NCBI RefSeq assembly: GCF_900090245.1
Contig: NZ_FMDN01000002.1
Coordinates: 434,001 to 498,000 of the forward strand
From: Micromonospora halophytica
Lineage (GTDB): Bacteria; Actinomycetota; Actinomycetes; Mycobacteriales; Micromonosporaceae
Direction: 5' to 3'
Length of the DNA: 64,000 bases
The notes under the pieces are model-generated. The model made no database searches. It was given only the letters and a program-made list of their open reading frames with translations, and was not told the origin of the DNA. This document shows positions 7,398-15,308 of the stretch, piece after piece; within the stretch, counting starts at the first letter, position 1, and each line of letters starts with the position of its first letter. A program made the position numbers and the translations under genes.

Positions 7398-8819
7398 GTG
7401 ACCACGACCGCCGTCAGCGCGGACACCTCGACAGCCGACCACCGCGATCCCGAGGTTCGGCTTCGGGCGCTGTTCGATGCTGGTTCGTTGCGGTTGTGTG
7501 TGCCACGGGACGCGTCGGGGGTGTTGTGGGCGCGCGGTGAGGTCGCTGGTGTGCCGGTGGTGGGGTACGCCACGGATGCCACTCGGATGGGTGGGGCGAT
7601 GGGCACCGAGGGGTGTCGGCGCGTGGTGGATGCGATCGACACGGCGGTGCGTGAGCGGGTGCCGGTGGTGGGGTTGTGGCATTCGGGTGGGGCGCGGCTG
7701 GCTGAGGGTGTGGTCGCGCTGGATGCGGTGGGTCAGGTGTTCGCCGCGATGGTGCGGGCGTCGGGGCGGGTGCCGCAGATTTCGGTGGTGCTGGGTCCGG
7801 CTGCGGGTGGTGCGGCGTACGGGCCGGCGTTGACCGACATCGTGGTGATGAGTGGGGCGGGGCGGATCTTCGTCACGGGGCCGGAGGTGGTGCGGTCGGT
7901 CACCGGTGAGCAGGTGGACATGGAGCGCCTGGGTGGGCCGGAGCCGCACGGGCGTCGGTCCGGAGTGGTGCATGTGACGTGTGCCGATGACGAGGCGGCG
8001 TTGGGTCAGGCGCGGACGTTGGCCGCGTTGCTGGGGCGTCAGGGGCGGCTGTCGCCGGACGATGTGCCGGTCGGTGACGCCGGTCATGACCTCGCGGCGA
8101 GGATGCCGGCCGAGACGAATCGCGCCTACGACGTCAAGCCGGTGGTCAAGGCGCTGCTGGACGCCCCGGGTGTGGAGTTGCACGCCAAGTGGGCGCCGAA
8201 CGTGGTCACGACTCTCGGTCGGTTCGCCGGGCGCACCGTCGGGGTCGTGGCGAACAATCCGCTGCGGCTGGGGGGCTGTCTCGACGCCTCGTCGGCGGAG
8301 AAGGCGGCCCGGTTCGTGCGCATGTGCGACAGCCTCGGGGTGCCGTTGATCGTGCTGGTCGACGTGCCCGGCTACCTGCCCGGCCTCGGTCAGGAATGGG
8401 ACGGCGTGGTGCGGCGCGGCGCGAAGCTGCTGCACGCGTTCGCCGAAGCGGTCGTGCCGCGGGTCACCCTGGTCACCCGCAAGGCCTACGGCGGCGCGTA
8501 CATCGCGATGAACTCCCGCAGCCTCGGCGCGACCGCCGTGTTCGCCTGGCCCGACGCCGAAGTCGCCGTCATGGGCGCCAGCGCCGCGGTCAACATCCTG
8601 CACCGCAAGAAACTCGCCGCCGCTCCCGCCGAGGAACGCGAAACCCTCCGCGCCCACCTGATCGACGAACAGATCCGCATCGCCGGTGGCGTCAACCGGG
8701 CCCTCGAGATCGGCGTCGTCGACGACGTCATCACACCCGCCGAGACCCGCCGCCGCATCGCCGAAGCCCTCGCCACCGCACCCGCCGCCCGAGGCGCGCA
8801 CGGCAACATTCCGCTGTGA
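7398..8819 (+). CDS. accD: Acyl-CoA carboxylase carboxyltransferase (beta) subunit
   Basis: Carboxyltransferase half of an acetyl/propionyl-CoA carboxylase, moving CO2 from biotin on a separate alpha subunit to acyl-CoA; it supplies malonyl-CoA for the fab genes just upstream. The 473-aa protein shows both crotonase-like halves: GLWHSGGARL and GPAAGGAAYGPAL in the first, VDVPGYLPG and RKAYGGAYIAMNS in the second. The GTG start follows GGGAGG, 22 bp after fabF. Codon usage is uneven: up to about 8,280 wobble positions are often G or T, then become almost all C, an abrupt intragenic change. No biotin domain is present, as expected for a beta subunit. Confidence 0.9.
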   Translation: MTTTAVSADTSTADHRDPEVRLRALFDAGSLRLCVPRDASGVLWARGEVAGVPVVGYATDATRMGGAMGTEGCRRVVDAIDTAVRERVPVVGLWHSGGARLAEGVVALDAVGQVFAAMVRASGRVPQISVVLGPAAGGAAYGPALTDIVVMSGAGRIFVTGPEVVRSVTGEQVDMERLGGPEPHGRRSGVVHVTCADDEAALGQARTLAALLGRQGRLSPDDVPVGDAGHDLAARMPAETNRAYDVKPVVKALLDAPGVELHAKWAPNVVTTLGRFAGRTVGVVANNPLRLGGCLDASSAEKAARFVRMCDSLGVPLIVLVDVPGYLPGLGQEWDGVVRRGAKLLHAFAEAVVPRVTLVTRKAYGGAYIAMNSRSLGATAVFAWPDAEVAVMGASAAVNILHRKKLAAAPAEERETLRAHLIDEQIRIAGGVNRALEIGVVDDVITPAETRRRIAEALATAPAARGAHGNIPL

Positions 8820-8835
8820 CACCGGACGTACCCCT

Positions 8836-8862
8836 GGGTCCGCGCTCGACGAGCGCGGACCC
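8836..8862. terminator. Terminator-like hairpin between convergent genes
   Basis: A perfect 12-bp stem (GGGTCCGCGCTC with its complement, 3-nt loop) lies between the accD stop and the stop of the opposite-strand small gene. No T-run follows, as is common in high-GC actinomycetes. It probably ends transcription from both sides. Confidence 0.75.
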
Positions 8863-8871
8863 GACGTCGTC

Positions 8872-9093
8872 TCAGCCCCGGTTGCGGGGGTGCTGGCGGG
8901 CGGTCCGTTCGTTGCCCCGGCGGTAGTTGCCCGTCCAGCGGGCCATCACCAGTTGCGGTTCCTCGCCGACCTCGGCGAGGAACTCCGCCGCCCGGCCGCC
9001 CCGCAGCGTGCCGGCCGCCCGGCCGTGGTGGGTGATCACCACCGAGCCGTCCGCCCGCTCCACGTATGCGAAACCCCGCGCGTCCTGTCCCAT
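8872..9093 (-). CDS. Small conserved actinobacterial protein of unknown function
   Basis: A 73-aa basic soluble protein beginning MGQDARGFAYVERADGSVVI, with GNYRRGNERTARQHPRNR at its end. I recognise this pattern from unnamed small proteins common in Micromonosporaceae and related actinomycetes, but no function is known to me. The ATG at 9091-9093 is chosen because the conserved pattern begins there, although the frame is open further upstream. It is convergent to accD and divergent from the lipoprotein gene at 9305. Confidence 0.75.
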   Translation of the reverse strand: MGQDARGFAYVERADGSVVITHHGRAAGTLRGGRAAEFLAEVGEEPQLVMARWTGNYRRGNERTARQHPRNRG

Positions 9094-9304
9094 GCCCGGC
9101 AGAGTGCCAGCGCCGGGCGGGTGTCGCATCCGGATTTCGGCCCCGGGACCGGGGCGGGTGTCCGGATCTCCACGGCAGCCGCCCTCCCGTCGGCGGTGGA
9201 GTGGCCGGCCGCCGCCCACACGGGCCAGCACGGGGCACCGCGCGTCGGCTAGCATCCGTCGGCCGCCGTATCGGCGGCGGGAACTTCGACGGGGAACGTG
9301 ACAC

Positions 9305-9958
9305 ATGAAGCGACAGGTGGCCGTGCTGGCCGCACTCACCCTGGCCGTGTCGACCGGCTGCGCCGAGACGAAGGAGCAGCCGGTCGCCGTGCCCGCACCG
9401 TCGGCGGCGACCTCCACCGGCGAACCGTGGTACGACGAGATCACCGCTGCCCCGGCGGGCGGGAACGTCGGTGGCGTGGGCAGCCCCTGCCCGCTGCCGA
9501 TCTCCTTCTCGTTGCCGGAGAAGTGGACACCGAAGCCGATCGAGATCCCCGAGGGGGAGCTGGCGGAGCTCCTCGGTGAGGCGTTCACCGCGCGGGGCGG
9601 CGCCACCGCCCGGTGCGAGGTGGACGGCCGGCGCGCCGGCGGCGGCTTCCTGCGGGTGTGGACGGCCGACGACCCGACCGTCGAGGCGCGACCGGCGCTG
9701 GAGGCGTTCGTCGCCGGTGGGGAGAAGGTCAGCGGTCAGGAGTACCGGTCGGTGAAGGCCGGCAGCATCGACGCGGTCGAGGCGACCTGGGTGTCCACCA
9801 GCGAGCTGACCGAGGACACCAACCGGTCCTGGGCCTTCGCGGTACGGGCGGGTGGGCGGACGGTGCTGGTCACGGTGAGCGAGAGTCTCCTCGCCGAGGC
9901 CACGGACCTTCTGCCCGGGTACCGGCTGGCCAGGTCGAGCGCCGGCCTGCCGAAGTGA
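9305..9958 (+). CDS. Secreted lipoprotein of unknown function
   Basis: A 217-aa protein with a lipoprotein signal: basic MKRQ, a hydrophobic stretch, and a lipobox ending at Cys 19 (AVSTGC). The mature part has one cysteine pair (PCPLP, ARCEV) and alternating strands; near the end it reads SWAFAVRAGGRTVLVTVS. It resembles the many unnamed actinobacterial lipoproteins of about 200 residues. A possible -10 element TAGCAT lies at 9250-9255. A strong hairpin follows the stop, so it appears monocistronic. Confidence 0.8.
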   Translation: MKRQVAVLAALTLAVSTGCAETKEQPVAVPAPSAATSTGEPWYDEITAAPAGGNVGGVGSPCPLPISFSLPEKWTPKPIEIPEGELAELLGEAFTARGGATARCEVDGRRAGGGFLRVWTADDPTVEARPALEAFVAGGEKVSGQEYRSVKAGSIDAVEATWVSTSELTEDTNRSWAFAVRAGGRTVLVTVSESLLAEATDLLPGYRLARSSAGLPK

Positions 9959-9963
9959 CCGGT

Positions 9964-9996
9964 GTGCCCCGGCCGCCGGTGGTGTGGCCGGGGCAC
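9964..9996 (+). terminator. Hairpin after the lipoprotein gene
   Basis: A perfect 11-bp stem (GTGCCCCGGCC and complement) with an 11-nt loop starts 6 bp after the stop at 9958. No T-run follows. Confidence 0.7.
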
Positions 9997-10097
9997 GGGT
10001 CGGCGGGCGTGGGCGCCCCGCTCCCGCTGGGCCGGCATCCCGACGAGTGAGAGCCCTGGCCCCGTACCGGCGGGGTTCCTCGCTCGGCGTGCCGCCG

Positions 10098-11825
10098 TCA
10101 GGCGCAGCTGGTGGCGGGCAGTCCCGGCACCGGCACCGGCGAACGACCGCCCGGCTCCGCCTTGCCGGCGAGCACCCGGGCGAGCGCGGTCATCGAGGTA
10201 CGGCTGGAGGAGTAGGTGGCCAGCAGCATCGGCGACGTCGCCTTCTCCAGCACGTACGGGGTGTCCATCGCGACGGTCACCGCCGCGCCGGCGCTGAGGT
10301 CACCGGCTGAGTCGCCGTAGCCGACCAGGTGCACCCTGGTGCCGCCGCTGGGGACCACCCGCACCCCCGCCTCGGTCAGCGCCTCCGTCAGCGCGGCGCG
10401 GGTGCGGTCCCGGCCGGCGGAGGAGGTCACCGTCACCGGGCCGCGTACCGGCGCGCCGCAGGTGCCGCGCAGCATGGTGACCGCCGCGGCGGCGAGGGCG
10501 TCGGCCGCCCTGCGGTGCTCGGGGCTGTTCAGGGTGGACATCGCCGGGGCGGGGCGGTCGGCGAGCTGGAACTTCATGGTCAGCACCCGGGTGGCCGCCT
10601 CGACCAGCCGGGCCCGGGGCAGCGACCCGTCGCGCAGCGCGACGAGCAGGCCGTCGTACGCCTGGCCGACGTGCGGCGGCATCAGGATCAGGTCGTTGCC
10701 GGCCAGCAGCGCCTTCACCGCGGCTTCGCCCGGCGGGTACCGCTTGGCCGGCGCCATGTTCATCCCGTCGGTGATCACCACGCCGGTGAAGCCGAGCTGC
10801 CCGCGCAGCACGTCGGTGAGCAGCTTGCGGGAGAAGGTGGCCGGGGTGCCCGGGTCGACCGCCTTGACGTCCAGGTGGGCCGACATCACCGCCATCGCGC
10901 CGGCGCCGATGCCGCCGGTGAACGGCGGGAAGGCGGTGCGGTCCAGTTGGGTGCGGGACTGGGCGATGACCGGCAGGTCCTTGTGCGAGTCGGCGGCGCT
11001 CAGGCCGTGCCCGGGGAAGTGCTTGACGCTGGCCGCGACCCCGGCGCTCTGCAGCCCCCGCACCGCGCCGGCGACCTGCTCGGAGGCCCGCTTCGGGTCG
11101 GCGCCGAAGGAGCGGGAGCCGATCACCCTGCTGCGGGTGGCGAGCACGTCGGCCACCGGTGCGAAGTCCAGGTTGATCCCCATGGCGGCCAGCTCCTGGC
11201 CGGCGGCCCGCCAGGCGGCCTCGGTGAGCGCCGGGTCGCCGGCCGCTCCGGCGGCCAGGGCGCTGGGCAGCGTGGTCACCCCGTCGGTGATCCGGGTGAC
11301 CACGCCGTACTCCTGGTCGGTGCCGATCAGGAAGGGCGCACTGCCGGCGGGGAGCCTGGCGGCGGCCTCGCGCAGCCCGCCGGTGAGTTCCCGGACCTGC
11401 CGGGGGTTGTCGACGTTGGTGGTGGCCTGGTTGCCGGAGGTGGGGTCGTCGGCGCTGAAGCCGACCAGGATCACGCCGCCGAGGCGGTACTTCGCCACCA
11501 TCTCGGCGGGAGTGTCGACCCCGGCCAGGGCGCGGTTGCCGGCGGCCGAGGCGGGCGTGACCTTCGTCGCCGCACTGCCGTACGCGTAGGGCATCAGCAC
11601 CTGGCCGGCCAGGTCCTCGTCGGTGAGCGTGCCGACCAGCGCGGCGGCGCGGGCGGCCGGGTCACCGGCGGGGGTGGGCGCGGGGCTGGGCGCGGTGGTC
11701 GAGGCCGACGGGCTCGGCCCGGGTCGCGGCGTGTCCGGCCTCGCCGAGCAGCCGGAGACGAGCAGCGCGGTCAGGGCGGCGAGGGCGACGCCGGCACGTC
11801 GCGGGGAAGTCGGCACGCGGCCCAT
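10098..11825 (-). CDS. Glycoside hydrolase family 3 lipoprotein (beta-N-acetylhexosaminidase-like)
   Basis: Membrane-anchored exo-glycosidase of 575 aa, likely acting on N-acetylglucosaminyl sugars from cell wall or chitin. The lipobox LLVSGC follows a basic start (MGRVPTSPRR), then a Pro/Ser/Thr linker. The GH3 barrel shows GTDQEYG, FAPVADV, the family hallmark KHFPGHG and the catalytic Asp motif VITDGMNM. A second, smaller domain (last 150 residues) matches the C-terminal region of longer GH3 members. ATG at 11823-11825 is preferred over the open frame to 11876 because it gives a normal signal peptide. The sugar specificity is inferred from the KHFPGHG subgroup. Confidence 0.88.
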   Translation of the reverse strand: MGRVPTSPRRAGVALAALTALLVSGCSARPDTPRPGPSPSASTTAPSPAPTPAGDPAARAAALVGTLTDEDLAGQVLMPYAYGSAATKVTPASAAGNRALAGVDTPAEMVAKYRLGGVILVGFSADDPTSGNQATTNVDNPRQVRELTGGLREAAARLPAGSAPFLIGTDQEYGVVTRITDGVTTLPSALAAGAAGDPALTEAAWRAAGQELAAMGINLDFAPVADVLATRSRVIGSRSFGADPKRASEQVAGAVRGLQSAGVAASVKHFPGHGLSAADSHKDLPVIAQSRTQLDRTAFPPFTGGIGAGAMAVMSAHLDVKAVDPGTPATFSRKLLTDVLRGQLGFTGVVITDGMNMAPAKRYPPGEAAVKALLAGNDLILMPPHVGQAYDGLLVALRDGSLPRARLVEAATRVLTMKFQLADRPAPAMSTLNSPEHRRAADALAAAAVTMLRGTCGAPVRGPVTVTSSAGRDRTRAALTEALTEAGVRVVPSGGTRVHLVGYGDSAGDLSAGAAVTVAMDTPYVLEKATSPMLLATYSSSRTSMTALARVLAGKAEPGGRSPVPVPGLPATSCA

Positions 11826-11921
11826 CAAACCCGGCGTCGCGTCGCTGCGGCAACCCGACCGGCCGGTCGCCCACACGGGGCGTGCCGGTCCGCACCCGGC
11901 TGTCCGGGTACGGCTCCGGCC

Positions 11922-12413
11922 TCAGCCGACGCGGGTGAGCAGGGTCACCGGGGCGCCGTCGCCGGCGTACCGGTAGGGCTCCAGCTCCGCGTCCCAGGCG
12001 GTGCCGAGCGCCTTGTCCAGGGCGTGCGCCAGCGCCTCCGGCGCGCGGGCGGCGGCCATGATGCCGCGCAGACGGTCCTCGCCGAGCTGGATGTCACCGG
12101 CGGCGCCGACGGTCGCCCGGAACAGCCCTCGGCCGGGGACGTACATGAAGCGCTCACCGTCGACACCCGCGCTGGGCTCCTCGGTCACCTCGAAACGGAT
12201 CATGGGCCACTGCCGGAGGGCAGCAGCCAGCTCGGCGCCCGTTCCCGGACGACCGGTCCACCCGCATTCGGCCCGGCGGGCGCCGGGATCGACGGGCTGA
12301 GCCGTCCACTGCAGGTTGACCGGCGCGGCGAGGACGCGCGCGATCGCCCACTCGACGTGTGAGCACACGGCGAGCGGGGTCGAGTGGACGTATACGACGC
12401 CACGCGTTGGCAC
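11922..12413 (-). CDS. DUF3145 family protein
   Basis: A 163-aa soluble protein beginning MPTRGVVYVHSTPLAVCSHV, the recognisable start of the DUF3145 family, which is conserved across actinomycetes and has no established function. Internal family features include a Trp-rich strand (AECGWTGRPGTG) and RFEVTEEPS. Length is normal. It is transcribed alone, away from the gene at 12733, leaving a 320-bp region that must hold both promoters. Confidence 0.88.
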   Translation of the reverse strand: MPTRGVVYVHSTPLAVCSHVEWAIARVLAAPVNLQWTAQPVDPGARRAECGWTGRPGTGAELAAALRQWPMIRFEVTEEPSAGVDGERFMYVPGRGLFRATVGAAGDIQLGEDRLRGIMAAARAPEALAHALDKALGTAWDAELEPYRYAGDGAPVTLLTRVG

Positions 12414-12732
12414 GGTGACCTCCCGGAGAGCGAGGTGCGTCTTCCCCTACGACCTCGGCCACCCGGGTGGCTTCTGCAACACATGATGACTGCTGGGACG
12501 GATGGTACGCCAGGGAATCGGAAAATTCGCCGGGTGGAATACCCGGACCGGTGACCTGGGTTGTGCTCCCCGACAGGCGCGGTGGCCAGCCAGGCATCGT
12601 GGTCGTGTACAGTTCTCCGGGCGGTTCTGTGCCGCCGTACATCTTCGCGGGCCGAGGCTCATCCCGGGCGTCACCCGCTACAGCCCCCGGACGTTCCCGC
12701 GTCCTCCCGTACGTCTTGCAAGGAGTACCTCC

Positions 12733-13062
12733 GTGGCGAGCAACACCTCTAAGACCGCGCGCGCGTCAGTCCGGGCCGGCCAGGCTGGCCAGGGTGGCGC
12801 CCTCAGCGTGCTGGGCGAGTTCAAGTACCTCATTCCGCTCAACGGCGGCAAGCACGCCTACGTGCGGAACCTGACCAACGGCAAGACCGCGCACCTGCGC
12901 ACCGACTCCGACGCCTTCGTCGAGGAGATCCGGGTGCTGGCCGCCGCCGGCCACGCCGCCAAGATCCGCGCCGAGATCAACAACCTCGCCGCGGCGCACC
13001 CGGGCGACGGCTGGGACAAGACCGAGAAGCGTCTCGTCGAGGCCGGCGTCTTCGAGGGCTGA
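12733..13062 (+). CDS. Small conserved basic protein, unknown function
   Basis: A 109-aa protein starting at GTG 12733 with a near-ideal AAGGAG ribosome-binding site. It begins with a Ser/Thr/Ala-rich tail, then a compact domain (GEFKYLIPLNGGKHAYVRNL, then EEIRVLAAAGHAAKIRAEIN). I recognise it only as a protein common in Micromonosporaceae. The long upstream region and very strong terminator suggest it is highly expressed and monocistronic. The tail followed by a small alpha/beta domain could bind nucleic acid, but nothing in the sequence proves that. Confidence 0.8.
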   Translation: MASNTSKTARASVRAGQAGQGGALSVLGEFKYLIPLNGGKHAYVRNLTNGKTAHLRTDSDAFVEEIRVLAAAGHAAKIRAEINNLAAAHPGDGWDKTEKRLVEAGVFEG

Positions 13063-13082
13063 GCCCTCCCCCGAGCCACACC

Positions 13083-13125
13083 GGAACCGCCCGTCGGGTC
13101 ACCCCGACGGGCGGTTCCGTCTTTT
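13083..13125 (+). terminator. Strong rho-independent terminator
   Basis: A perfect 16-bp G/C stem (left arm 13083-13098, right arm 13103-13118) with a TCAC loop is followed by GTCTTTT. It is the most canonical terminator in the window. Confidence 0.92.
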
Positions 13126-13191
13126 CCGGGCACGCCCACCCGCCGACCGTGATCCGCCACGCTCCCGGGCCACGACGCGCCCATCACGCAC

Positions 13192-13244
13192 GATCCCGGA
13201 TGTATTGGCCTCACGGCCTGGTCGAGGCCACTACATCCAGGATC
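13192..13244. repeat. Imperfect 21-bp inverted repeat, REP-like hairpin
   Basis: The left arm (13192-13212, GATCCCGGATGTATTGGCCTC) and right arm (13224-13244) pair with two mismatches around an 11-nt loop. It is separate from the preceding terminator and sits in a gap between convergent genes. Extra partial symmetry (GCACGATC) flanks it. Copies elsewhere in the genome would mark it as a dispersed palindromic repeat. Confidence 0.7.
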
Positions 13245-13336
13245 GAGCACGATCTGCGGAGGGTCGGCGCGGACAGGGCGGCGCGTCGGTGGCAGCAGAG
13301 CACCCGTGAGGCGTGAGGCCGGGCCGGCGGGCGGGG

Positions 13337-13951
13337 TCAGCGGTCCAGCAGGGCGACCTCGCCGGTGGCCAGGTCGTACAGGGCGCCGACGACGTCGACC
13401 TCGCCCGCCGCGACCGGCCCGGTCAGCAGGTCGTCGGCGCGCAGCGCGGCCACCGTGCGCAACACGTGCCGGCGTACCGCCATCGGGTGGGCGGCCGGGT
13501 CGTCCGGGCCCACCTCGGTCACCGCCGGGGCGATCTGGTCGACGACGTACGCCAGTGAGCCGCCCGGCGGCCGGCCGGTGCGCAGGGTCTGCACCGCCGA
13601 GGCGACCGCACCGCACCGCTCGTGCCCGAGCACCATCACCAGCGGCACCCCGAGCTGGCCCACCACGTACTCGATCGAGCCGCAGACCGCCCGGTCGAGC
13701 ACGTGCGCGCCGGTGCGGATCACACAGATCGACCCGAACGTCTGGTCGAAGATCGCCTCCAGCGGCACCCGGGAGTCGATGCAGCCGAGCAGCACGGCGT
13801 ACGGCTGCTGGTCACCGGAGGCCACGGCCGCCGCGGCGGTGACGTCGTGGCCGTGCACCGGCTGGCCGCTGACGAACCGCCGGTTGCCGGCGAGCAGCGC
13901 GGCCAGCGCGGCGCGGGGCGTTCGGGCAGCTCCGGGGCTTGCAGAGGTCAT
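13337..13951 (-). CDS. Beta-class carbonic anhydrase
   Basis: Interconverts CO2 and bicarbonate; bicarbonate is a substrate of acyl-CoA carboxylase. The 204-aa protein has the zinc ligands CIDSR and HERCGA with the Asp-Arg pair after the first Cys. It resembles the actinobacterial and plant beta type in SIEYVVGQLGVPLVMVLGH. ATG at 13949-13951 is chosen because GGGA lies upstream and the family start fits; the frame is open six codons further. It stands alone, divergent from the alpha/beta hydrolase gene. Confidence 0.92.
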   Translation of the reverse strand: MTSASPGAARTPRAALAALLAGNRRFVSGQPVHGHDVTAAAAVASGDQQPYAVLLGCIDSRVPLEAIFDQTFGSICVIRTGAHVLDRAVCGSIEYVVGQLGVPLVMVLGHERCGAVASAVQTLRTGRPPGGSLAYVVDQIAPAVTEVGPDDPAAHPMAVRRHVLRTVAALRADDLLTGPVAAGEVDVVGALYDLATGEVALLDR

Positions 13952-14099
13952 ACGTCCCAGCCTGGCCATCGATCAGATCCTGCGGGGCCGGCTTGCGAAT
14001 CTTCTCACCGGCACGGTTGGCGTGGTCTCATGTCGGGTAGCCGGTGTTACCGCCGGGTTACACCGGTGGATCGATCCCGGTCGGCCTGGGGAGGTGGCG

Positions 14100-15038
14100 A
14101 TGCCGGAGAAGCGGGAGGTACGACTCCCCGACGACGTACGCCTGCACGTCGAGGTGACCGGGCCGGCGGGCGCGGAGGTCACCGCGATCCTGCTGCACGG
14201 CTGGACGCTGGACGGGCGGGCCTGGCACCGGCAGCTCGCCGACCTGACCGCACGCTTCGGTGAGCGGGTACGCGTGGTCACCTACGACGCCCGTGGGCAC
14301 GGCCGGTCGAGCTGCATGGCGCTGCGGACGGCCACCCTGGCCCAGCTCGGCGACGACCTGGCCGCCGTGGTGGACGAGGTGTCCCCCACCGGCCGGGTGG
14401 TGCTCGTCGGGCACTCGATGGGCGGGATGACCGTGATGGAGTACGCCCACCGCCACCCCGAGCACTTCGCCACCCGTACCGCCGGGCTGGTCTTCGTCTC
14501 CACCACCGCCGAGGGGCACACCCACACCGTCTACGGCCTGTCGCCCCGGATCGCCCGGTTGATCCGGATCGCCGAGACCACCGGCGCCGGGGTGCTGGCC
14601 CGGTGCGGCTCCTGGCGTCCGCCGCGGGCGCTGCTGCGGGCGTTGCAGCCCAGCATCCGCTGGATGCTCTTCGGCGACCGCTGCGACCCGACCGACATCC
14701 GCCTGGTCACCTCGGCGGCGGCCCGCGCCTCGCTCCGCTCGATCGGCGGGTTCCGCGCCTCGATCGGCGCCCAGCACCGGCTGGAGACCCTGGCCGAGCT
14801 GGCCCACCTGCCGGCGGCGGCCCTGGTCGGCGACCGGGACCGGTTGACCCCGCCGCCGTGCGCGGAGTCGATCGCGGCCGCGTTGCCGGTGACCGAGCTG
14901 ACCGTCTGCCCCGGCGCGGGGCACATGCTGATGATGGAACGCCCCGACGAGGTGAACGCCGCGCTGGCCGGGGTACTCCAGCGGGTGCTGACCGGCCCGA
15001 CCGAGCCGACGCCGGCCGGCCCGCCCGTACCTGCCTGA
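14100..15038 (+). CDS. Alpha/beta-fold hydrolase
   Basis: A soluble 312-aa hydrolase beginning MPEKREVRLPDDVRLHVEVT. The oxyanion His-Gly is in LLHGWTLDGR, the nucleophile elbow is GHSMGG and the general base His is in PGAGHMLMM near the end; the acid Asp is probably in VGDRDRLTP. The ATG follows GGGGAGG at 14088, which settles the start. The substrate is unknown; related proteins include non-haem peroxidase-like hydrolases and esterases. Confidence 0.87.
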   Translation: MPEKREVRLPDDVRLHVEVTGPAGAEVTAILLHGWTLDGRAWHRQLADLTARFGERVRVVTYDARGHGRSSCMALRTATLAQLGDDLAAVVDEVSPTGRVVLVGHSMGGMTVMEYAHRHPEHFATRTAGLVFVSTTAEGHTHTVYGLSPRIARLIRIAETTGAGVLARCGSWRPPRALLRALQPSIRWMLFGDRCDPTDIRLVTSAAARASLRSIGGFRASIGAQHRLETLAELAHLPAAALVGDRDRLTPPPCAESIAAALPVTELTVCPGAGHMLMMERPDEVNAALAGVLQRVLTGPTEPTPAGPPVPA

Positions 15039-15308
15039 TCGGGCCGGGAGGTCGCGGCGACCCGCACGGGCGCAGAGCGCGACGCCGGTGGGACCGCACC
15101 CGCACTGCCGGACCGGGCACCGCGTCCGGACAGCGCGGTGCGGGGAGGACCGGAACGGGTCGTGGCCGGGGGCCGGGACCGTCGGCCGGACGTGGCCGAG
15201 GTCGCGGGAGGCGGCATGGCCTCGACACGGTCCGGCGTGCGGCCCGTACCCTCATTCCGCCTGGCGTGCGCCCGCGTCCGGCGCCGCCGTCGCACAGGAG
15301 CCCTCGCC

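Noticed and set aside
10329-12362. 677-aa forward frame across the GH3 and DUF3145 genes
   Set aside because: Antisense shadow of two clear reverse-strand genes; sequence is Gly/Arg/Val repeats without motifs.
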